NCBI GenBank assembly: GCA_964440345.1
Contig: CAYTSA010000041.1
Location: 1 to 30,531 of the forward strand
Reading direction: 5' to 3'
DNA length: 30,531 bases
From: CAYTSA01 sp964440345
GTDB lineage: Bacteria > Desulfobacterota > Desulfovibrionia > Desulfovibrionales > Desulfovibrionaceae
Shown here: piece by piece, positions 6,764 through 14,107 of the stretch
How the letters are laid out: each line of letters opens with the position of its first letter
How positions within the stretch are numbered: the stretch's first letter is position 1
The notes under the pieces: model-generated
Told to the model about the DNA's origin: nothing
The model's database searches: none
What the model saw: only the letters and a program-made list of their open reading frames with translations
Program-made: the position numbers and the translations under genes

Positions 6764-8512
6764 ATGCAGCCACGAACCATTGCCGAGCGCGTGTTGCGCA
6801 CCATTCTCGATTCTGTCAGTTACGCTGTCGTGGCCATGGACCACAACGGCGACGTGGTCTGCCTGAACGAGCCGGCTCGGCAGTTTCTCCGCCAGCGGCG
6901 CCGGGATTTCGAGACCTGCGTGGGCAAACCGGCCGAGCGCATTTTGCCCCTGGCCGCCCCCCTGGCCATGGAAGCCATGAGCGACCCGGAGTTCCAGGCC
7001 GGCCGGCGGCGCATAGTGGACAAGGGCAAGGAGCTGTTTTTCGAGATAACGCCCTGGCTGGAGGACGGGGAGATGCGCGGCGCCGTGGTCAGCCTGCAGC
7101 GGCCGGAGCGCTTCGAGGAGCTGGCGTCCAAGCTGGAGGTTCACCAGAAGCTGCACAAACAGCTGCAAGCTATTTTTGATTCGTCGTCGGACGGTATCTG
7201 GGTCACCGACGGAGACGGCGTGATCATTGACATGAACGCCGCTTCTGAAAAGCTCAACGGCGTGAGCGCCCAAGACATGATGGGCCGCAGCGTAAAGTAC
7301 ATTGTCACCGAGGGGCTGGTGGACCAGTCCGTCACCGTGGAGGTGATGCAGCACAAGCGGACCATCAGCCTCATCCAAAACGTGCCCCGCACGTCCAAGC
7401 AGCTGCTGGTCACAGGCACGCCCGTGTTCGACCGCGACGGGGCCATCTCGCTGGTGGTGGTCAATGAGCGGGACATCACTGAGCTGAACATGCTCAAGGC
7501 TGGCTTGGAAAACGCCCGGCGGGACAAGCGCCGCGTGCAGGACGAGCTGGACGGCCTGGTGATGCTGGAGCTGGAAAAGAAGGAAATAGTGGCCGAAAGC
7601 GAGTCCATGCGCCGGGTGCTGACTGCAGCTTTGAAGCTGGCCAAGCTGGACGCGCCGACCATCCTGGTGCTGGGCGAGTCCGGCGTGGGCAAGGGCTTGC
7701 TGGCCAAGTTCATCCACAAAAACAGCCCCCGCCGGGACAAGCCGTTCATGGCCATCAACTGCGCCGCCTTGCCGGAGAACCTGTTTGAGGCCGAGCTGTT
7801 CGGCTACGAACGGGGGGCCTTTACCGGCGCCCGCGAAGAGGGCCGCACCGGACTGTTGACCCTGGCTGAAACCGGGACACTGTTTCTTGATGAAATAGGC
7901 GAATTATCCCAGTCTGTGCAGGCCAAGCTATTGAAATGTCTGGAGGACAGGGAGTTCATGCCCCTGGGAGGAGCCAGCCGGCAGACCATGAACTGCACGG
8001 TCATAGCCGCCACCAACCGGGACCTGGACGCATTGGTACGCAAGCGGCAGTTTCGCAAGGATTTCTACTACCGGCTGAACACCTTCACCCTGCGCATTCC
8101 CCCCCTGCGGGAGCGCGCCGACGACCTGACAGCGCTGGTCCGCACCTTTGTGCAGCAGCTGAACAACACTTACGGAACCAAGCGCTACATCACCAGCCGT
8201 TCCATGGACTTGCTGCAGAGCCACTCTTTCCCTGGCAACGTGCGGGAGCTGGAAGGGTTGCTGCGCCAGGGGGTGGTCATGGCTGAAGAAGACAACATGG
8301 ACAGTTATATAGAGCAGCGTCTTCTGGCCCTGACTGGCGGTGGGATGGAGCCCGGCCGGCCCGAAACCCTGCCGGCGGCCCTGGACAGCGTGGAACGCGC
8401 GATGTTGCTCAAGGCCCGGGCCGTGTGCGTGACTACCCGGGAGATGGCCGCCATGCTTGGGGTGAGCCAGCCCACCATCGTCCGCAAACTGCAAAAGCAC
8501 CGCCTCTCCTGA
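6764..8512 (+). CDS. PAS-domain sigma-54-dependent transcriptional activator
   Basis: A 582-aa enhancer-binding protein. Two PAS domains lie at about 8-120 and 127-245 (SVSYAVVAMDHNGDVVCLNEPA; SSDGIWVTDGDGVIIDMNAA). The AAA+ domain follows with Walker A GESGVGKG (304-311), the sigma-54 contact loop GAFTGA (351-356), Walker B TLFLDEIGE and the arginine-finger region. The C-terminal Fis-type helix-turn-helix reads TREMAAMLGVSQPTIVRKL. There is no receiver domain, so it should sense a ligand or redox state through PAS. The start is uncertain: ATG 6764 precedes the PAS well, while TTG 6731 would add 11 residues. It lies 119 nt behind the molybdoenzyme and directly ahead of the ABC/catabolic gene run, which it probably controls. 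Confidence 0.92.
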   Translation: MQPRTIAERVLRTILDSVSYAVVAMDHNGDVVCLNEPARQFLRQRRRDFETCVGKPAERILPLAAPLAMEAMSDPEFQAGRRRIVDKGKELFFEITPWLEDGEMRGAVVSLQRPERFEELASKLEVHQKLHKQLQAIFDSSSDGIWVTDGDGVIIDMNAASEKLNGVSAQDMMGRSVKYIVTEGLVDQSVTVEVMQHKRTISLIQNVPRTSKQLLVTGTPVFDRDGAISLVVVNERDITELNMLKAGLENARRDKRRVQDELDGLVMLELEKKEIVAESESMRRVLTAALKLAKLDAPTILVLGESGVGKGLLAKFIHKNSPRRDKPFMAINCAALPENLFEAELFGYERGAFTGAREEGRTGLLTLAETGTLFLDEIGELSQSVQAKLLKCLEDREFMPLGGASRQTMNCTVIAATNRDLDALVRKRQFRKDFYYRLNTFTLRIPPLRERADDLTALVRTFVQQLNNTYGTKRYITSRSMDLLQSHSFPGNVRELEGLLRQGVVMAEEDNMDSYIEQRLLALTGGGMEPGRPETLPAALDSVERAMLLKARAVCVTTREMAAMLGVSQPTIVRKLQKHRLS

Positions 8513-8745
8513 ACTCGATTCACAATTGAATTGAATGTTTTTTAGTACAGCCCGCCAGGACTCGCCTTCGGGCCTGGGGATACTGTATTTCTCAACGTTT
8601 CTGGAGTGTTCTTGGAACGTGTTCTGGGCAATGCTGGGCCTGAGGCCGTTGATGCATGAATAAATCAATGATAATGCTCTGATATTTCGTGTATTTTTTG
8701 GTTCTGGCAATTCATTTTTGTATCGCGAAGGGTTCGGGTACAAAC

Positions 8746-8763
8746 GGGTATTTCCGGCTACCC
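8746..8763. promoter_or_regulatory. Inverted repeat GGGTA-N8-TACCC
   Basis: GGGTA (8746-8750) and TACCC (8759-8763) form a perfect 5-bp inverted repeat, with an extra GGGTA copy at 8736-8740. It is a candidate operator for the long operon starting at 8888. Confidence 0.3.
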
Positions 8764-8801
8764 ATTATATTTCCAGTACATTTGCCAAGAGCGCCGTTTT
8801 T

Positions 8802-8816
8802 TGCTTAGAGTAAGCA
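8802..8816. promoter_or_regulatory. Perfect palindrome TGCTTA-GAG-TAAGCA
   Basis: A 6-bp perfect inverted repeat with a 3-base spacer, 71 bases upstream of the first permease start. Size and symmetry fit a dimeric helix-turn-helix binding site, possibly for the adjacent Fis-type activator. Confidence 0.45.
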
Positions 8817-8887
8817 TTGTCTCTTTGCCGGGGACCACGCCTTGGTGCTTCGGCTGTGTGAAAAAACCAAACCGATGCAAGGAGATC

Positions 8888-9751
8888 ATGGAAAAAGCTT
8901 CCTGGCGTCCCTGGGCGCTGCTCGCCCCTTCGCTGACGGCGGTTACGTTGTTGCTTGTCGTCCCGGTCTGTTTCGTGGTGGTGTACAGTTTCTGGCTGCG
9001 CGCTCCTTCCGGGGCGGACATCGTGGCCTTTCAGTGGGGCAATTACGCCAAGTTTTTTGCGGACATGTTCTACCCCTCCATTCTTATCCGGACCATCCGG
9101 GTGGCGGTGGAGTGCGTGTTGCTCTGTCTGGTTATGGGCTATGTTCCAGCGTATTTTTTTTACCGCTCCACCACCAAGTATAAGTCCGCCCTGCTGCTGC
9201 TCATCATGCTGCCGTTCTGGATAAGCTTCATCATCCGGACTATGAGCTGGATCAACATTCTGGGCGACACCGGGCTTATCAACCACGTGCTGATCAGCTC
9301 TGGTTTGCTCAGCGATCCCATCCCCATGCTCTATAACGAGGGCTCGGTGCTTATGGGGCTTATCCAGTACCTGCTGCCATTCATGATTCTGAATATTTAC
9401 GTCAGTCTGGAGGGCATAGACAAGAATTTGCTGGAGGCGGCCCGGTCCATGGGCTGCACTGAATGGCAGGCTTTTCGCGAGGTCACTTTGCCGCTTTCCT
9501 TGCCCGGGGTCAGCGCCGGGTGTCTATTGGTCTTCGTGCTTACCTGCGGCACGTATCTGCCGCCCATGATCCTGGGCGGACCCGGGGACGCGCTTATAGG
9601 CAACCTCATCTTTAAGCGGGTCATCGGCACGCTGGACTGGCCCTTTGGCTCGGCCATCAGCGTCGTGCTCTTGGTTTTGCTGACCATTATTGTGTGGACC
9701 TACAACCGCTACCTGGGCATCAACCAGGTGTTCAAGGCGCTCAAGGGGTAG
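8888..9751 (+). CDS. ABC transporter permease, spermidine/putrescine (PotB) type
   Basis: A 287-aa inner-membrane permease with six hydrophobic segments. The cytoplasmic EAA loop reads EAARSMGCTEWQAFREVTLPLSLPG (about residues 183-207) and docks on the ATPase. The first segment (SLTAVTLLLVVPVCFVVVYSF) and PFWISFIIRTMSWINIL are typical of PotB-like subunits. AAGGAG precedes ATG 8888; the frame is open further upstream but lacks a better start. It is the first gene of the long operon and is followed after 3 nt by the second permease. Such systems take up polyamines, but relatives import opines, amino acids and other cationic or zwitterionic compounds, so the substrate is open. Confidence 0.93.
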   Translation: MEKASWRPWALLAPSLTAVTLLLVVPVCFVVVYSFWLRAPSGADIVAFQWGNYAKFFADMFYPSILIRTIRVAVECVLLCLVMGYVPAYFFYRSTTKYKSALLLLIMLPFWISFIIRTMSWINILGDTGLINHVLISSGLLSDPIPMLYNEGSVLMGLIQYLLPFMILNIYVSLEGIDKNLLEAARSMGCTEWQAFREVTLPLSLPGVSAGCLLVFVLTCGTYLPPMILGGPGDALIGNLIFKRVIGTLDWPFGSAISVVLLVLLTIIVWTYNRYLGINQVFKALKG

Positions 9752-9754
9752 CGT

Positions 9755-10540
9755 ATGCGCATAGGCTGGAAGCTCATAAAGCTCTACACGTTTCTGGTGT
9801 ACGTGTTCATGTTTGCGCCCATAGCGGTGGTGGTGCTGCTATCCTTCAACCCGGAGCAGTTCGGCTCCTTTCCCATGGAAGGGTTCAGCTTTCGCTGGTA
9901 CGCCAAGCTGGCCGGCAACGACGCCATTATCGAGGCGTTCAAGAACTCCATACTGCTGGGCTCGCTCACGGCGGCCATCACCACGACCATCGGCGTGCTG
10001 GCGGCGTATGCTTTCGTACGCTACAATTTTCCAGGCAAGAACACGCTGAATACGCTGCTTCTGGCGCCCATCATGATTCCGGAAGTTGTGCTGGGCGTGG
10101 CCTTGCTGCTCTTTATCCGCTGGCTGCAGCAGCCCAAGTCTTTTGCCATGCTGCTTATGGGCCACGTGGTGCTTACCTTGCCCTACGTGCTGCTCATCGT
10201 GCAGGCCCGGCTGGTGGGCATCCGCACGGACTACGAAGAGGCGGCCAAGTCTCTGGGCGCCAATCCTTTCCAGACTTTTCGGGAGATTACCTTGCCGTTG
10301 CTCACGCCCGCCATAGTGGCCGGCATGCTCTTTTCTTTCACCATTTCCTTTGACGACATCACGGCAACGCTGTTCTGGGCCACAGCCTCGCAGCAGACGG
10401 TGCCGGTGAAAATATTCGGCATGCTCAGAAACTCCATCAGCCCGGAAATCAACGCCCTGGGCGCGGTGATGATCGTGCTTACGGTGGCCACGCCTCTACT
10501 GGCCGGCTACCTGAGCCGCAAATTTGCCAAAGGCAAGTAG
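9755..10540 (+). CDS. ABC transporter permease, spermidine/putrescine (PotC) type
   Basis: A 261-aa partner permease. It begins with a signal-anchor segment (LIKLYTFLVYVFMFAPIAVVVLLSFNP) and has about six membrane spans. Its EAA loop is EEAAKSLGANPFQTFREITLPLLTP (about residues 163-187). The PotC-like IMIPEVVLGVALLLF segment is present. The start is 3 nt after the first permease stop, so the two are almost certainly co-translated and form a heterodimeric channel. The gene ends 41 nt before the binding-protein gene. Confidence 0.93.
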   Translation: MRIGWKLIKLYTFLVYVFMFAPIAVVVLLSFNPEQFGSFPMEGFSFRWYAKLAGNDAIIEAFKNSILLGSLTAAITTTIGVLAAYAFVRYNFPGKNTLNTLLLAPIMIPEVVLGVALLLFIRWLQQPKSFAMLLMGHVVLTLPYVLLIVQARLVGIRTDYEEAAKSLGANPFQTFREITLPLLTPAIVAGMLFSFTISFDDITATLFWATASQQTVPVKIFGMLRNSISPEINALGAVMIVLTVATPLLAGYLSRKFAKGK

Positions 10541-10581
10541 CACCACACTCATTTTGTAGCCATCTTCAAAGGAGGAGACTG

Positions 10582-11727
10582 ATGCGCAAACAACTGCAAG
10601 ACGTTCGGGAACGGTACGAAAACGGCGATGTATCCCGCCGCGATTTTTTGAAATACACGGCCCTGGCTGGCGCGGCCGTGGGCTTGGTTGGAGGGCCCTT
10701 TTCCCTGGTCCGGCAAGCCATGGCCGCCAAATCCATTCGTTTTGACGGCTGGGGAGGCACCACGTCCGAGGCGTTTCGCACATACGCCTTCAAGCCCTTC
10801 ACCAAGGCTACAGGGGTTGACGTTATTGACGGCGAGTTCGGCGACATGGACTCCTACCTGACCCGGGTGAAGGCCTCGTATCCTCCTGGGGGCGAGTTCA
10901 ACCTGGCCCACCTGTCCGGAGTGTTCGACTACGCCCGCTATGTGAATCTGGGCTTTGATACGGTGCTGGACGAATCCAAAATACCGAATCTGGACCTGGT
11001 TATGAAAGCCATGATCACGCCTTACCGGGAAATCACCGGCGGCAAGCTTTCTGCTGTTCCGTACGACCTGGGCCAGACCGGCATTGCCTACAACACCAAA
11101 TACATATCCAAAGACAAGGCAGAGAAGCTGGGCGCCTCCCTGTTGTGGGACAAGGAACTCAAAGGGAAGCTGGGTTCCTGGGGCGACTGGCGGACCAACA
11201 TCTGGTACGCCGCCCTGCACACCGGCCAGAGCCCCAACGACATCAAGGATATGGACGCCGTGTGGAACGCCCTGCGCGAACAGCTGCCCATGGTCAAAAA
11301 GTACTGGGGCTCAGGCGCGGAACTCATGAGTTTGCTGGGCAACGAGGAAATCTACGCCACTGTGGCTTGGTCCGGCCGCGTGGCCCAGCTGCAGGCCCAG
11401 GACCATCCCATCGGCTTTCTGGCGCCCAAAAACTGCTACTCCTGGCAGGAATGCATCTTCGTGCTCAAGGGCTCGGACCTGGACGTAGCCCAGCAGCTGC
11501 TTAACTACATGCTGGAGCCCGAGGCCGCTATTGCCGTGGCTATTGGTCAGATGTATCCGTCCAGCCTGGACCCGACCAAGGTGGAGATGCCCAAGGAAGT
11601 GACCAACTTGCCTGCCTTTGACCCCAGCGGCAAACTGGAAGGCTACCTTTTCGCAAATCCGGACTATTGGAACTCCAAGCAGATGGAATGGGCTGAGAAG
11701 TGGGACCGCATCATGGCTGGAGGCTAG
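10582..11727 (+). CDS. Periplasmic substrate-binding protein (PotD-like), Tat-exported
   Basis: A 381-aa extracytoplasmic solute-binding protein of the PotD/PotF type. The N-terminus carries a twin-arginine signal, SRRDFLK with Arg19-Arg20, followed by an Ala/Gly-rich hydrophobic stretch and a likely cleavage site near AMA-A (47-48). The mature part has the expected two-lobe pattern (RFDGWGGTTSEAFRTYAFKP; VPYDLGQTGIAYN; ILM-type hinge; MYPSS near the end). AGGAGG lies 7 bases before ATG 10582. Most PotD proteins are exported by Sec, so the Tat signal is unusual and suggests folding before export. It should deliver the substrate to the permease pair encoded just upstream. Confidence 0.92.
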   Translation: MRKQLQDVRERYENGDVSRRDFLKYTALAGAAVGLVGGPFSLVRQAMAAKSIRFDGWGGTTSEAFRTYAFKPFTKATGVDVIDGEFGDMDSYLTRVKASYPPGGEFNLAHLSGVFDYARYVNLGFDTVLDESKIPNLDLVMKAMITPYREITGGKLSAVPYDLGQTGIAYNTKYISKDKAEKLGASLLWDKELKGKLGSWGDWRTNIWYAALHTGQSPNDIKDMDAVWNALREQLPMVKKYWGSGAELMSLLGNEEIYATVAWSGRVAQLQAQDHPIGFLAPKNCYSWQECIFVLKGSDLDVAQQLLNYMLEPEAAIAVAIGQMYPSSLDPTKVEMPKEVTNLPAFDPSGKLEGYLFANPDYWNSKQMEWAEKWDRIMAGG

Positions 11728-11756
11728 CGCATTATCGCGTTGAGGCAACGCTCGCT

Positions 11757-11783
11757 CCTGAAACAATGTACAATTGTTTCAGG
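11757..11783. other. Perfect 11-bp inverted repeat hairpin
   Basis: CCTGAAACAAT (11757-11767) and ATTGTTTCAGG (11773-11783) pair perfectly around GTACA. It lies 30 nt after the binding-protein stop. It is AT-rich and has no T-run, so it is a candidate RNA stabiliser or protein-binding operator rather than a standard terminator. Confidence 0.6.
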
Positions 11784-11829
11784 AAAATGCTTTAAGCCTG
11801 CAGCAAGCCAGTGTGCATTGACACGCAAC

Positions 11830-11858
11830 CCCGCCGCGGCGTATTGCGCCGCGGCGGG
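11830..11858 (+). terminator. Strong GC hairpin, likely partial terminator or attenuator
   Basis: CCCGCCGCGGCG (11830-11841) pairs perfectly with CGCCGCGGCGGG (11847-11858) around TATTG, followed by a T-rich but interrupted stretch (ACATTTTGCTATTTT). It separates the binding-protein gene from the ATPase gene in the same orientation. A leaky terminator here would make more binding protein than ATPase, a common arrangement in ABC operons. Confidence 0.65.
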
Positions 11859-11911
11859 ATACATTTTGCTATTTTAATTGCTATGTTATTTGCAAAACGG
11901 GAGCGCAAAAC

Positions 11912-13027
11912 GTGGGAAACGGCGACAAGGCCATAGCTGTACAGCTCAAAGGCGTGCTAAAACGCTTTGACAAGGTTGTGGCGGTGCAGAAGACGGACCT
12001 GGACATTGAAGAAGGCAGTCTGGTGACTTTGCTGGGGCCCTCGGGCTGCGGCAAAACGACCATTTTGCGCATGATTGCCGGGTTGGAGAACGCCACCGAG
12101 GGCGACATTTTCATCAAGGGTAAACGCGTCAACGACGTGCCCATCCACAAGCGCAATTTGGGCATGATCTTCCAAAACTACGCTTTGTTTCCGCACAAAA
12201 CCATTTTCGACAACGTGGCTTTTGGCCTGAAGTACCGCAACGTGCCCAAAGAAGAGGTCAAGAAGCAGGTCACCCGCGCCCTGGAGATGATTCGCTTGCC
12301 CGGCGTTGAAAAACGCTATCCCGCCCAGCTTTCCGGCGGGCAACAGCAGCGCATTGCCCTGGCCCGGGCCATTGTCATAGAGCCGGACGTGCTGCTCATG
12401 GACGAGCCCCTTTCCGCCCTGGACGAGAACCTGCGCGAGGACATGCGCCGCGAAATCGATAACTTGCAGCAGATGCTGGGCGTGACCACCATCTTCGTCA
12501 CCCACGACCAACGCGAAGCCCTCTCCATGTCTGACAAGATCATTGTCATGAAAAGCGGCAAGAAGTTGCAGGAGGGCGAGCCTGAAGACGTCTACAACTA
12601 TCCCAACAACCACTTTGTGGCCGACTTCCTTGGCCATTCCAATTTCTACAAGGCCACGGTGTACGGCCACGAAGGCGAGCGCATCAAAGTGCGCACTGAC
12701 GCTGGCAATGAATTTCTGGTCAATCATCCCGGCCAGTGGGCGGAAGGTGAACATGTGGAGCTGGTCATCCGGGCCCAGAAGATAGACATCCACCCGGAAA
12801 AAGAACAAGACGAGGCTGCTGATACAAACCGCTTTTTCGGCGTCATCAAAGACCGCAGCTACATGGGCGGCGAGGTCAGTTACTTTGTGGAGCTGGACAG
12901 CGGCTGCGTGCTGCACGCCATCAGCATGGTCAAGATGCGCGCTCTGCGCCGCGGCGTGCGCGTTGCCGTGCAGGTTCCGCCCCGGCACTGCGGCCTGCTG
13001 CACCAACAGGACGCAGAACTCGTCTAA
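11912..13027 (+). CDS. ABC transporter ATP-binding protein (PotA-like)
   Basis: A 371-aa ATPase with Walker A GPSGCGKTT (42-50), Q-loop Q88, signature LSGGQ (140-144), Walker B LLMDEP (161-166), D-loop SALD and switch His198 (THD). A C-terminal TOBE-type domain (about 285-360) is typical of PotA/MalK-like subunits and may be regulatory. The start is a GTG preceded by GGGAG at 8 bases. The gene lies 184 nt after the binding protein, past two hairpins, so the importer gene order is permease-permease-binding protein-ATPase. It energises the upstream permeases. Confidence 0.94.
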   Translation: MGNGDKAIAVQLKGVLKRFDKVVAVQKTDLDIEEGSLVTLLGPSGCGKTTILRMIAGLENATEGDIFIKGKRVNDVPIHKRNLGMIFQNYALFPHKTIFDNVAFGLKYRNVPKEEVKKQVTRALEMIRLPGVEKRYPAQLSGGQQQRIALARAIVIEPDVLLMDEPLSALDENLREDMRREIDNLQQMLGVTTIFVTHDQREALSMSDKIIVMKSGKKLQEGEPEDVYNYPNNHFVADFLGHSNFYKATVYGHEGERIKVRTDAGNEFLVNHPGQWAEGEHVELVIRAQKIDIHPEKEQDEAADTNRFFGVIKDRSYMGGEVSYFVELDSGCVLHAISMVKMRALRRGVRVAVQVPPRHCGLLHQQDAELV

Positions 13028-13075
13028 CTGCAGGGCTATTCGCCCCGCCATACTGCACTAACGCCGGACAGCCGC

Positions 13076-14107
13076 ATGATCGACGCACACGCTTTGACAG
13101 CCGCTTTCACAAGACGCTACCCCAACCGCATACTTGCCGTGGACTCGCACACCGGCGGCGAGGCCACCCGGCTTATTGTGCACGGCTGCGAGCCCGTGCC
13201 CGGCGCCACAATGGCCCAGAAGCGCGAATTTTTTGCTGCAGAACGGGATCATGTCCGTGCTTTGCTCACCCGCGAGCCCCGCGGCCACCGGGACATTCTG
13301 GCTGCGGCCGTCACTGAGCCGGTCACCCCGGGCGCGGCTTTCGGCCTCATCTACATGGACGCAAAGCGCTATCCTTTTCTCTGCGGCCACGCCACCATGG
13401 GCGCGGTGACCACCCTGCTGGAGCTGGGCTGCATAGAACGCAGCAAGAAAGGCGANNNNNNNNNNGACACGCCTTCCGGCCCCATGGCCGCCGTGGCTAC
13501 ATGGGGACCGCAGGGGGTGGAGTCCGTCTCCATAGACGCCGTGCCTTCCTTTGTGCAGGGCCGGGACCTGCCGCTACACGTTCCGGAGCTGGGCGGCATA
13601 ACCGTGGACACGGTCTGTGTGGGCGGCTATTTTGTGATGGTGGACGCAGACCAGGCCGGCCTGGATTTGCAGAAGACCGGCAGGGGGGAACTGGCCAGGC
13701 TGGGCATGGGAATCATCCGGCTGGCCAACGAGCAGCTGACGGTGAGTCATCCAGAACGGCCGGAAGTCTGCACCATCGACGTGGTGGAGTTCATCCACAG
13801 CGAGGGCCCGCGGCGCGGCTCCGGCATAGTGGTGTACGGCGAATCCCACGTAGACCGCTGCCCCTGCGGCACGGGCACGGCGGCCAAGCTGACCCTGCTG
13901 CACGCCCGCGGCGCCATTGACAAAGACGAAGACTACATAAACGCTGGGCCGCTGGGCACCACTTTTACAGGCCGCATTGTGGAGGAACTCGCCGTGGGCG
14001 GCTTGCCGGCTGTCCGCGTGCGGCTTGCCGGATCGGCCTGCATGACCGGGGTGCAGGAATATGTGCTGGACTCCAAGGACCCTTTTCCAGAAGGATTTTT
14101 AGTATGA
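13076..14107 (+). CDS. Proline racemase-family epimerase (hydroxyproline epimerase-like)
   Basis: About 343 aa, the usual family length. It has the DSHTGGEATRLI entry motif, the first catalytic cysteine in FLCGHATMG (Cys103) and the second in PCGTGT (Cys264). With both cysteines present, two-base racemisation or epimerisation is expected; family members that lack the second cysteine are dehydratases. Known activities are on proline and 4-hydroxyproline, while the true substrate here is probably whatever the upstream importer brings in. Ten Ns at 13456-13465 interrupt the sequence before DTPSG but keep the frame and the expected spacing. The stop overlaps the next start (ATGA). The ribosome site is weak. 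Confidence 0.88.
   Translation: MIDAHALTAAFTRRYPNRILAVDSHTGGEATRLIVHGCEPVPGATMAQKREFFAAERDHVRALLTREPRGHRDILAAAVTEPVTPGAAFGLIYMDAKRYPFLCGHATMGAVTTLLELGCIERSKKGXXXXDTPSGPMAAVATWGPQGVESVSIDAVPSFVQGRDLPLHVPELGGITVDTVCVGGYFVMVDADQAGLDLQKTGRGELARLGMGIIRLANEQLTVSHPERPEVCTIDVVEFIHSEGPRRGSGIVVYGESHVDRCPCGTGTAAKLTLLHARGAIDKDEDYINAGPLGTTFTGRIVEELAVGGLPAVRVRLAGSACMTGVQEYVLDSKDPFPEGFLV
13456..13465. other. Assembly gap (10 Ns)
   Basis: Ten undetermined bases inside the racemase-family gene. Ten Ns is a common placeholder, so the true length may differ. The downstream frame and motif spacing nevertheless fit a gap of about this size. Confidence 1.

Larger units (their letters stand above)
8513..8887 (+). 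promoter_or_regulatory. Regulatory intergenic region ahead of the ABC/catabolic operon
   Basis: This 375-base, AT-richer stretch has no credible gene. It holds a weak ATTCA/TGAAT stem followed by TTTTTT (about 8518-8542). Three related GTTTCTGGA, GTTCTTGGA and GTTCTGGGC words begin at 8597, 8608 and 8621, roughly one helical turn apart. Further elements are a GGGTA direct repeat with a TACCC partner (8736-8763) and the perfect palindrome at 8802-8816. A convincing -24/-12 sequence is not visible. The best spaced match, TGG at 8843 with GT at 8856, matches the consensus poorly. Confidence 0.45.

Noticed and set aside
4152..6773. Very long open frame on the minus strand opposite the molybdoenzyme gene
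   Set aside because: It is a high-GC shadow: no family motifs, no ribosome site, and the plus-strand protein has complete cofactor motifs over the same span.
8705..8722. TGGCAA...TTGTA as a sigma-54 promoter
   Set aside because: GG to the -12 position is 14 bases rather than 12, so the fixed spacing is wrong.
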